A stretch of 6,972 bases of DNA, from NCBI GenBank assembly GCA_946481495.1, contig CAMLNW010000143.1, forward strand, positions 1 to 6,972. Direction: 5' to 3'. Shown piece by piece: positions 1 to 5,134 of the stretch. Position numbers and translations under genes: made by a program. Below the pieces are notes generated by a model that saw nothing but the letters and a program-made list of their open reading frames with translations, had not been told where the DNA came from and ran no database searches. Origin of the DNA: an uncultured Actinomycetes bacterium. Lineage in GTDB: Bacteria; Actinomycetota; Thermoleophilia; Solirubrobacterales; Thermoleophilaceae. Position 1 is the stretch's first letter, and each line of letters begins with the position of its first letter.

Positions 1-1
1 C

Positions 2-802
2 GGCGGCAGCGACGGCTTCGTCTCGTTCGAGTGCACCCCCGACGTCGCCGACGACGCCCAGGCGACAGTCGCCCAGGCGCTCGATCTCTGGCGGCGGCTG
101 AGCCTGTCCAACGTCCTGATCAAGGTGCCCGCCACGCGCGCGGGCGTCAGCGCGATCGAGGACCTGACGGCGGCCGGCGTCAACGTCAACGTGACGCTGC
201 TGTTCTCCGTCGAGCGCTACGAGGAGGTGCTCGACGCCTACCTGCGCGGCCTCGAGCGGCGAGTCGTCGCCGGTCGGCCGGTCGCGGGGATCGTCTCGGT
301 GGCGTCGTTCTTCGTCTCGCGCGTCGACGCGAAGGCCGACGCCGTGCTGGCGCCCGACTCGTCGCTGCGCGGGCGCGTGGCGATCGCCAACGCCCAGGTT
401 GCCTACGAGCGCTATCGCGCCCGCTTCGCCGGTGAGCGCTGGGAGGCGCTGCGAGACGCCGGCGCGCGAGCTCAGCGTCCGCTGTGGGCGAGCACCGCGA
501 CCAAGGATTCCGCCTACTCGGACGTCCTCTACGTCGAGCGGCTGATCGCGCCCGGCGTCATCAACACGATGCCTGAGAAGACCCTGCGCGCATTCGCCGA
601 CCACGGCAACGTCGAGCCGACCCTCAGTGGCGGCATCGAGGAGGCGGGCGCGCTTCTCGTGTCGTCTGCCGCACAGGGCGTGGACCTCGACGCCATCACC
701 AGCGAGCTCGAGCGCGAGGGAGTGCAGGCCTTCTGCGACTCCTACGACGACCTGCTCGCCCGCATTGATTCCAAGCTCCGTCAAGCAACCCAGACGCAAT
801 AG
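2..802 (+). CDS. tal: Transaldolase, N-terminus cut off by the window edge
   Basis: Transaldolase moves a dihydroxyacetone unit between sedoheptulose-7-phosphate and glyceraldehyde-3-phosphate, giving erythrose-4-phosphate and fructose-6-phosphate in the cytoplasmic non-oxidative pentose phosphate pathway. The frame is open from base 2 to the TAG at 800-802, so 266 residues are visible. Family members of the actinobacterial type are roughly 360-370 residues, so about 100 N-terminal residues are missing. The Schiff-base lysine is visible residue 41 in the motif [10 protein letters not shown]. It is followed by the strand NVNVTLLFS, which holds the conserved Asn and Thr of the active site, and by [10 protein letters not shown]. 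The C-terminal stretch [12 protein letters not shown] ... NTMPEKTL is typical of the family. The next gene begins 15 bases downstream, suggesting an operon. No start or promoter can be judged. Family identification is firm; the gene symbol follows from it. Confidence 0.95.
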   Translation, partial: GGSDGFVSFECTPDVADDAQATVAQALDLWRRLSLSNVLIKVPATRAGVSAIEDLTAAGVNVNVTLLFSVERYEEVLDAYLRGLERRVVAGRPVAGIVSVASFFVSRVDAKADAVLAPDSSLRGRVAIANAQVAYERYRARFAGERWEALRDAGARAQRPLWASTATKDSAYSDVLYVERLIAPGVINTMPEKTLRAFADHGNVEPTLSGGIEEAGALLVSSAAQGVDLDAITSELEREGVQAFCDSYDDLLARIDSKLRQATQTQ

Positions 803-817
803 GAAAGAGAGTCCGTC

Positions 818-1300
818 ATGGCCATCACGAGACCCCAAGAGCGTTCTTCCACCCACGACCGAATCGCCCCCTCCACCAACGGCGGAACCGCGACCGTCGC
901 GCGCGCCGACTGGGGCGATCCCCGTTACCAGGCGTTCGCGCTGCTGCGGCTCGCCTTCACTGTGGCGCCGATCGCGTTCGGGCTGGACAAGTTCTTCAAC
1001 GTGATGGTCGACTGGCCGATCTACCTCGCCCCGTGGATCAACGACATCGCACCGGGCACCGCACAGCAGTTCATGTACGCGGTCGGCGCGATCGAGATCG
1101 TTGCCGGCATCGCCGTCGCGCTCAAGCCGCGCTACGGCGCCTACATCGTCGCCGCCTGGCTCGGCGGAATCGTGATCAGCCTGCTCACCTACTCCGGCTA
1201 CTACGACATCGCCCTACGCGACTTCGGCCTGTTGCTCGGCGCCCTGACGCTCGCCCGGCTCGCCTCGGTATACGACCCGCCGCTGCACCTTCGGGGCTAG
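818..1300 (+). CDS. Small DoxX-like integral membrane protein
   Basis: This encodes a 160-residue protein with about 35 hydrophilic N-terminal residues rich in Ser, Thr and Arg, then four predicted membrane helices at roughly residues 40-56, 84-102, 107-124 and 131-149. The first helix, LLRLAFTVAPIAFGLDKFF, resembles the start of DoxX-type proteins, a loosely defined family of four-helix membrane proteins with no uniform biochemical role. A segment with aromatic residues and prolines (WPIYLAPWI) joins helices 1 and 2. The ATG at 818 is supported by a purine-rich Shine-Dalgarno stretch, AGGAAAGAGAG at 801-811, which overlaps the transaldolase stop codon. This spacing suggests translation coupled to that gene. 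The stop codon lies 14 bases before the tRNA. Function is not known. The membrane topology is more certain than the DoxX assignment, which rests on general pattern only. Confidence 0.8.
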   Translation: MAITRPQERSSTHDRIAPSTNGGTATVARADWGDPRYQAFALLRLAFTVAPIAFGLDKFFNVMVDWPIYLAPWINDIAPGTAQQFMYAVGAIEIVAGIAVALKPRYGAYIVAAWLGGIVISLLTYSGYYDIALRDFGLLLGALTLARLASVYDPPLHLRG

Positions 1301-1303
1301 GAT
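1298..1303 (+). promoter_or_regulatory. Possible -10 element for tRNA-Ser
   Basis: The hexamer TAGGAT fits the actinobacterial -10 pattern TANNNT and sits 11 bases before the mature 5' end of the tRNA, a reasonable distance for a short leader. Its first three bases are the stop codon of the preceding membrane-protein gene. No convincing -35 box is seen 16-18 bases upstream, so this is a weak call. Confidence 0.3.
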
Positions 1304-1314
1304 TCACGGCCCCT

Positions 1315-1401
1315 GGAGGGGTGGCAGAGCGGTTGAATGCACTGGTCTTGAAAACCAGAGTGGGCGCAAGTCCACCGCGGGTTCGAATCCCGCCCCCTCC
1401 G
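1315..1401 (+). tRNA. tRNA-Ser, anticodon TGA
   Basis: An 87-base cloverleaf can be folded by eye. The acceptor stem is GGAGGGG (1315-1321) paired with CCCCTCC (1394-1400), with discriminator G at 1401. The anticodon stem is CTGGT (1342-1346) with ACCAG (1354-1358), enclosing the loop CTTGAAA with anticodon TGA at 1349-1351, which reads UCN serine codons such as UCA. A long variable arm, TGGGC-GCAA-GTCCA (about 1361-1374), marks it as a class II tRNA, as expected for serine. The T arm is GCGGG-TTCGAAT-CCCGC (1377-1393). The 3' CCA is not encoded, so it would be added after transcription. The DUF2200 gene starts 23 bases after the tRNA end and no terminator is visible between them. Confidence 0.97.
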
Positions 1402-1424
1402 CTAGCGCCCTGTAGAACTCCCGC

Positions 1425-1778
1425 ATGAAGAAGCATCGGATCTACACGATCGGCTTTGCGCGCGTCTATCCCCTGTACGTCGAAAAGGCAGAGAAGAAGG
1501 GACGGACGAAGGCGGAGGTCGACGAGATCGTTCGCTGGCTCACGGGATACGGGCAGGACGAACTGGAAGCTGTATTGGAGGGCGACACCGACCTCGAGAC
1601 GTTCTTCGCGGAAGCTCCCCGGCTGAACCCCTCGCGATCCCTGATCAAAGGCGTGATCTGTGGCATCCGGGTGGAGGAGATCGAGGAGCCGACCATGCGG
1701 GACATCCGCTACCTCGACAAGCTCATCGATGAGCTGGCGAAAGGCAAGTCGATGGAGAAGATCCTGCGGACCCAGTAG
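1425..1778 (+). CDS. DUF2200 family protein
   Basis: This is a 117-residue soluble protein that I recognise as DUF2200, a small family of unknown function found in scattered bacteria. Recognisable landmarks are the N-terminal [17 protein letters not shown], then [22 protein letters not shown] (about residues 22-43), [23 protein letters not shown] (about 65-87), and a C-terminal [22 protein letters not shown]. The length matches the family. The ATG at 1425 is used because the protein begins with the family's usual KHRIY block. No Shine-Dalgarno is present, but TAGAAC at 1413-1418, six bases before the ATG, is a rough -10 element that would fit a leaderless transcript. The gene has about 61% GC by hand count over 1441-1740, lower than its neighbours, and more AAG/GAA/AAA codons. 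With its position behind a tRNA this hints at horizontal acquisition. Family call is firm, function unknown. Confidence 0.9.
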   Translation: MKKHRIYTIGFARVYPLYVEKAEKKGRTKAEVDEIVRWLTGYGQDELEAVLEGDTDLETFFAEAPRLNPSRSLIKGVICGIRVEEIEEPTMRDIRYLDKLIDELAKGKSMEKILRTQ

Positions 1779-1806
1779 ATCGATGGACGCCGCGCATCCG
1801 GTGGCC

Positions 1807-1812
1807 TAGCCT
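1807..1812 (+). promoter_or_regulatory. Possible -10 element, leaderless cupin transcript
   Basis: TAGCCT fits TANNNT and ends six bases before the cupin ATG at 1819, so transcription would start at or next to the start codon. No Shine-Dalgarno is present in the 40-base gap after the DUF2200 gene, which agrees with a leaderless mRNA. This rests on motif and spacing only. Confidence 0.35.
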
Positions 1813-1818
1813 GGATCC

Positions 1819-2191
1819 ATGCGGAGCTGGGATCTGGAAGGGCTGGGGTTGGAGGCGCGCAGGCCGGAGATCCTGTCTTCTGGGGATGCGGCGAGGGTGA
1901 TTGCTCTGGTGCTGCCGGCGGGGGAGCGGTTGCAGGAGCATGAGGTGCATGAGCGGGCCTGGTTGGTCGTGCTCGATGGGGAGGTCGAGGTTGAGGCGGA
2001 CGGGGAGTCGGTCGCGGGTGGACGGGGGCTGGTTGTGGAGTTCGGGCCGCGGGAGCGGCATGAGGGTCGCGGATGCGCGGCTGTTGCTAGTGCTGGCGCC
2101 TTGGCCGGGCGACGGGCATCCGGGAGCGATGACGCTCGACGAGAAGGCGCACGTGCGCGAGCGGGCGCGCGACCGGGCGGAGCCGGGCTAG
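1819..2191 (+). pseudogene. Small cupin-domain protein, apparent one-base frameshift
   Basis: The first 82 residues form a single-domain cupin, a small metal-binding beta barrel. Cupin motif 1 is at residues 35-54, running from G35 through H41, H44 and E45 to G54. Motif 2 is at residues 70-82, with G-P-R-E-R-H ending at H81. After H81-E82 the frame loses sense and gives a low-complexity Arg/Ala tail, with its stop at 2200-2202. One frame over, the sequence continues as a sensible cupin end, DARLLLVLAPWPGDGHPGAM followed by a charged helix, and stops with TAG at 2189-2191. One extra base, most simply in the GGG run at 2064-2066, explains the break. The restored product would be about 123 residues. 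The restored stop overlaps the convergent hydrolase stop within CTAG, which supports this reading. It could be a true mutation or a sequencing error. The gene is unusually rich in G at third codon positions. Ligand and role are unknown. Confidence 0.75.
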
Positions 2192-3051
2192 CCGTCGCCT
2201 AGGTGGCGGTGGAGGAAGGCGAGCTGGTCGGTGACGACCGCCTCGTGCTCGGGGCCGTCGTAGATGTCGAAGTGGTCGACGCCGGGATAGGTGCGCAGCT
2301 CGCCGTGCGGGGCGGAACGGGCGGCCTTGATCGCGGGGCCGGGGGCGGCGACCTGGTCGGCCTCGCCGACGCAGACGAGCCAGGGGCAGTGGAGGGTGGC
2401 TGCGTGGCGGGCTGGGCGGTAGGGGCGGCCGAGCAGCCAGCGGGCGGATGCGCGGTTGCGCCAGCGCGAGTCCTCGCCGGTGGCGACGATCTGGCGCCAG
2501 CCGGCCTCGCTGTCGGGGGCGTTGATGAAGGCGGCCTCGTCGGGCTGGCCGACGGCGGGGAGGTGCTTGCCGAGCAGCGCGGCGCGCAGCATCTGGGCTC
2601 GGACTCGCGGTGGCGATCGGTGCGACTGGCGCAGGAGGTCGAGGAACGGGACCTGACTGATCGCGGCGGCGACGCCCGGATCTTCCGCCGCCGCGGCCAG
2701 TGCGTTGCCGCCGCCCATCGAGGAGCCGAACGTGGCTACTCGGGAGGAGTCGACGTCAGGCAGCGAGCGCGCGCAAGCGATCGCGGCGCGCCAGTCCTCG
2801 AGCTGACGTCGTAGATCGAACAGGTCCGGCTCGCCGCCGCTGTCGCCGAAGCCGCGGTGGTCGAAGACGAGCGCGGCGAAGCCCGCCGCCGCGAAGCGCT
2901 CGGCGAACGGGCCGAGCCGGTCGCGGCGCGTTCCGGACAGGCCGTGGGCCATGACGACGATCGGAGTGGCAGCTGCGTCGCTTGCGGCCGGATACAGCCA
3001 GGCGGCGCAGGAGTCGGCGCCTGAGGGGAAGACGAGCTCTTGACGGTCCAT
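2188..3051 (-). CDS. Alpha/beta hydrolase family protein
   Basis: This encodes a 287-residue serine hydrolase of the alpha/beta fold, probably cytoplasmic since no signal peptide or membrane helix is seen. The oxyanion-hole segment is VVMAHGLSGTR (about residues 32-42). The next strand ends FDHRGFGDSGG (63-73). The nucleophile elbow is GSSMG at 109-113 with Ser111. The acid is probably Asp232 in VCVGEADQVA, and the base is His260 in GVDHFDIY. A helical cap-like insert lies around residues 140-215. The pattern resembles broad-specificity esterase or dienelactone-hydrolase-like members, so the substrate cannot be predicted. The start at 3051 fits the usual domain boundary, although no strong Shine-Dalgarno precedes it. 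The gene converges on the cupin gene, with the two stop codons sharing CTAG, and diverges from the LuxR-type gene across a 164-base region. All catalytic residues are present, so it is expected to be active. Confidence 0.93.
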   Translation of the reverse strand: MDRQELVFPSGADSCAAWLYPAASDAAATPIVVMAHGLSGTRRDRLGPFAERFAAAGFAALVFDHRGFGDSGGEPDLFDLRRQLEDWRAAIACARSLPDVDSSRVATFGSSMGGGNALAAAAEDPGVAAAISQVPFLDLLRQSHRSPPRVRAQMLRAALLGKHLPAVGQPDEAAFINAPDSEAGWRQIVATGEDSRWRNRASARWLLGRPYRPARHAATLHCPWLVCVGEADQVAAPGPAIKAARSAPHGELRTYPGVDHFDIYDGPEHEAVVTDQLAFLHRHLGDG

Positions 3052-3052
3052 T

Positions 3053-3068
3053 CCAACTCAACGGTTGG
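3053..3068. repeat. Inverted repeat just upstream of the hydrolase start
   Basis: CCAAC (3053-3057) and GTTGG (3064-3068) form an inverted repeat with a six-base spacer, and CAACGGTTG (3059-3067) is an overlapping nine-base palindrome. The repeat begins two bases outside the hydrolase start codon, where a regulator bound to it would block expression. A role as operator is inference; such short repeats also arise by chance in GC-rich DNA. Confidence 0.3.
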
Positions 3069-3115
3069 CGATGGCGGTCTGTGAGATCGCCTATGGCGCG
3101 CACGCGGCGGTGCGT

Positions 3116-3133
3116 GGTGGTGCGTACACCACC
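3116..3133. repeat. Perfect inverted repeat in the divergent intergenic region, operator candidate
   Basis: GGTGGTG (3116-3122) and CACCACC (3127-3133) form a perfect seven-base inverted repeat around CGTA. TACACC occurs at 3125-3130 and again at 3137-3142, twelve bases apart. The element lies 64 bases upstream of the hydrolase start and 82 bases upstream of the LuxR-type start, where a regulator binding site for either divergent gene could lie. No clear -35/-10 pair was found around it. The remainder of 3052-3215 shows nothing I can name. Confidence 0.4.
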
Positions 3134-3215
3134 GTTTACACCGGCTCGCCTCCTTGAACGACCAGCCGCGCGACGAAAGTCTGGGGGCTGCCCGGCTAGC
3201 GCCCGGCCTCTCCCG

Positions 3216-3734
3216 ATGCCCGACTCGCTCTCCATCTCAGCCGCAGCGCCCGTCGTACCCCGTGGCTTGCACGGCCTGCGCCTGGTTTCCGACGACGATG
3301 CACTGTTGCAGCGGGCCGCCGAAGCGGCGGTCGAGTTGGCCGGCGCGCTGCTGCAGCGCGGCGAGGCGGTGGCGGCGCGCGACCTGCTCGACGGCGCTGG
3401 GAAGGCAGCGAACGCACTCCCCGACGCGACGACGCTGCGCGCCGCGATCGACGACGCATGGGGCCAGGCGGACGACGTCGCCGCAGGCGCGCTCGACGAC
3501 TGCGACGCGTTAACGCTCGCCGAGCTGCGCGTGCTGCGCTTCCTGCCGAGCTACCTCACGCTCGGGCAGATCGCCGCGCGGTTGCAGGTCTCGACCAACA
3601 CGGTCAAGACGCAGGCGCACGCCGTCTACCGCAAGCTCGGCGTGTCGTCGCGCTCCGGTGCTGTCGAGCGGGCCGCGGCGATTGGGCTGGTCGAGGGGTG
3701 GCCGATGCGTTCCGCGACGCGTCGATGCGCTTGA
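3216..3734 (+). CDS. Short LuxR-family transcriptional regulator (MalT/LAL-type C-terminus)
   Basis: This encodes a 172-residue protein whose C-terminal half is a LuxR-type helix-turn-helix DNA-binding domain at about residues 98-157. It opens LTLAELRVLRFLPSYLTLGQ, the second helix carries IAARLQVSTNTVK, and the recognition region is followed by YRKLGVSSRSGAVERA. This form of the domain is typical of large MalT/LAL ATPase regulators. Residues 20-90 are Ala/Leu-rich helices resembling the last tetratricopeptide-like repeats of such proteins. No ATPase, receiver or ligand-binding domain is present, so the sensing part of a LAL protein, normally 800 or more residues, is missing. The ATG at 3216 starts just before the helical region, and the same frame further upstream overlaps the hydrolase gene and reads as low-complexity Arg. 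The TGA lies eight bases before the chosen DUF2252 start, suggesting an operon. Targets are unknown; it may regulate its own operon. Confidence 0.85.
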   Translation: MPDSLSISAAAPVVPRGLHGLRLVSDDDALLQRAAEAAVELAGALLQRGEAVAARDLLDGAGKAANALPDATTLRAAIDDAWGQADDVAAGALDDCDALTLAELRVLRFLPSYLTLGQIAARLQVSTNTVKTQAHAVYRKLGVSSRSGAVERAAAIGLVEGWPMRSATRRCA

Positions 3735-3742
3735 GTACAACC

Positions 3743-5131
3743 ATGGCCGCAGGCGACACCGCTGCCCCCGCCGATCGCGGCCGGGCCGCGCGCGCGGAGA
3801 CCCCGCGCTCCGCCCACGGCGACTGGCAGCCCGCCGACCGTCCCGATCCGGTTAAGACCCTCGTCGGACAGGCCGCGACGCGCGTGCCTGAGCTGCTGCC
3901 GATCCGCTACGGCCGGATGCTCGTCTCGCCCTTCGCGTTCTTCCGCGGCGCGGCAGCCGTGATGGCGGCCGATCTCGCCGAGACGCCGACCACCGGACTG
4001 ACGGTCCAGCTCTGCGGCGACGCTCACATCGCCAACTTCGGTGGCTTCGCGGCCCCCGACCGGCGGATGGTCTTCGACCTCAACGACTTCGACGAGACGC
4101 TGCCCGGCCCGTGGGAGTGGGACGTCAAGCGGATGGCCGCCAGCGTCGAGATTGCCGGCCGCGACCGCGGCCAGTCGCCGGAGCGGCGCGCGGCGGCGGT
4201 CCAGGCGACGGTCCAGGAGTACCGCACGGGGATGCGGATGTTCGCCGAGCAGGGCAATCTCGACGTCTGGTACGCGCGGATGGACCTGCAAGGGCTGCAG
4301 GACCGCTTCGGCGCGGACATCGAGCAGGCCGACGCCGCGCGCGTCCAGCGCAAGGTCGCGAAGGCCGAGCGCAAGAACAGCCTGCGCGCGCTGACCAAGC
4401 TGACCCACAGCGTCGGCGGCCGGTTGCGCTTCGTCAGCCAGCCGCCGTTGCTGGTGCCGATCGAGGAGCTGCTGCCGCCCGACGTTGCCCATGACGAGAT
4501 CGACCGCGTTGGTGCGCTGGTCCATAGCTACGCCGACAGCCTCGCCGACGACCGTCGCCACCTGCTCGAGAGCTACCGCTACGTACACCTCGCGCGCAAG
4601 GTCGTCGGAGTCGGCAGTGTCGGCACGCGCGCATGGGTCGTTCTGCTCGAGGGCCGCGACGGCAACGACCCGCTCGTGCTGCAGGCGAAGGAGGCGGTCG
4701 CGTCGGTACTCGAGCCGTTCGTCGGCGAGAGCGGCTACTCGCGCCACGGACAACGTGTCGTCGAGGGCCAGCGGCTGATGCAGGCGGCGAGCGACATCTT
4801 CCTCGGCTGGGACACCGTTACGGGGCTCGACGGCGTGCCGCACGACTACTACATCCGTCAGCTCTGGGACGGCAAGCTGTCCGGCGATCTGATGGGGATG
4901 ACCGACAGCGGCTTCGCCGCCTATGGGCGCAGCTGCGGCTGGTCGCTCGCGCGCGCCCACGCGCGTAGCGGCGACCGGCATGCGATCGCCTCATACCTAG
5001 GTTCCGGACGCTCCTTCGACAAGGCGCTCGTGCAGTTCGCCGCCGCCTACGCCGACCAGAACGAACGCGACCACCAGGCGCTGGCCGACGCCGTCGCAGC
5101 CGGAACGGTCGTCGCCGAGCAGGGGGTTTGA
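3743..5131 (+). CDS. DUF2252 family protein, kinase-like motifs
   Basis: This 462-residue protein matches DUF2252 over nearly its whole length. Conserved blocks are PIRYGRMLVSPFAFFRGAA (about 53-71), LCGDAHIANFGGF (90-102), MVFDLNDFDETLPGPWEWD (109-127), LARKVVGVGSVGTRAWVVLL (283-302), YYIRQLWDGK (369-378) and CGWSLARAHARSGD (398-411). The block around D93, H95 and N98 resembles the catalytic loop of aminoglycoside/choline kinases (HGDxHxxN), and D112/D115/D117 resembles their metal-binding strand. Residues 289-294 (GVGSVG) and Lys316 resemble an ATP-binding glycine loop and lysine. No signal peptide or membrane helix is seen, so it is probably cytoplasmic. The biochemical function is not established to my knowledge. 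An in-frame ATG at 3725 would add six residues and overlap the luxR gene; neither start has a clear Shine-Dalgarno. The next gene is three bases downstream in the same frame. Family call is firm; the kinase reading is inference. Confidence 0.93.
   Translation: MAAGDTAAPADRGRAARAETPRSAHGDWQPADRPDPVKTLVGQAATRVPELLPIRYGRMLVSPFAFFRGAAAVMAADLAETPTTGLTVQLCGDAHIANFGGFAAPDRRMVFDLNDFDETLPGPWEWDVKRMAASVEIAGRDRGQSPERRAAAVQATVQEYRTGMRMFAEQGNLDVWYARMDLQGLQDRFGADIEQADAARVQRKVAKAERKNSLRALTKLTHSVGGRLRFVSQPPLLVPIEELLPPDVAHDEIDRVGALVHSYADSLADDRRHLLESYRYVHLARKVVGVGSVGTRAWVVLLEGRDGNDPLVLQAKEAVASVLEPFVGESGYSRHGQRVVEGQRLMQAASDIFLGWDTVTGLDGVPHDYYIRQLWDGKLSGDLMGMTDSGFAAYGRSCGWSLARAHARSGDRHAIASYLGSGRSFDKALVQFAAAYADQNERDHQALADAVAAGTVVAEQGV
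5121..5126 (+). promoter_or_regulatory. Ribosome binding site deciding a GTG start
   Basis: AGGGGG lies inside the 3' end of the DUF2252 gene, eight bases before the GTG at 5135. It favours that start over the next in-frame GTG at 5144, and its position implies translational coupling between the two genes. Confidence 0.6.
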
Positions 5132-5134
5132 GCG

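Noticed and set aside
1315..1401. tRNA-flanked integrated element with attachment-site repeats
   Set aside because: I saw no second copy of the tRNA 3' end in the window and no integrase, so an element cannot be supported beyond the compositional hint for the DUF2200 gene.
1185..1436. An 83-residue minus-strand frame across the tRNA
   Set aside because: It runs through the complement of tRNA-Ser and the end of the membrane-protein gene and has no coding character. Such frames over tRNAs are a common annotation artefact.
2203..2814. A 203-residue plus-strand frame
   Set aside because: It lies opposite the alpha/beta hydrolase, which has a full catalytic triad. The plus-strand translation is Gly/Ala/Val-rich with no motif.
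2982..3215. Longer N-terminus for the LuxR-type protein
   Set aside because: This in-frame extension overlaps the hydrolase coding region and intergenic DNA and translates into Arg-rich filler, so the ATG at 3216 is preferred.
3626..4981. A 451-residue open frame on the minus strand opposite DUF2252
   Set aside because: It is antisense to a clearly recognisable gene, has biased low-complexity composition rich in Arg, Ala, Val and Asp, and no domain I recognise. Long antisense frames are expected in very GC-rich coding DNA.
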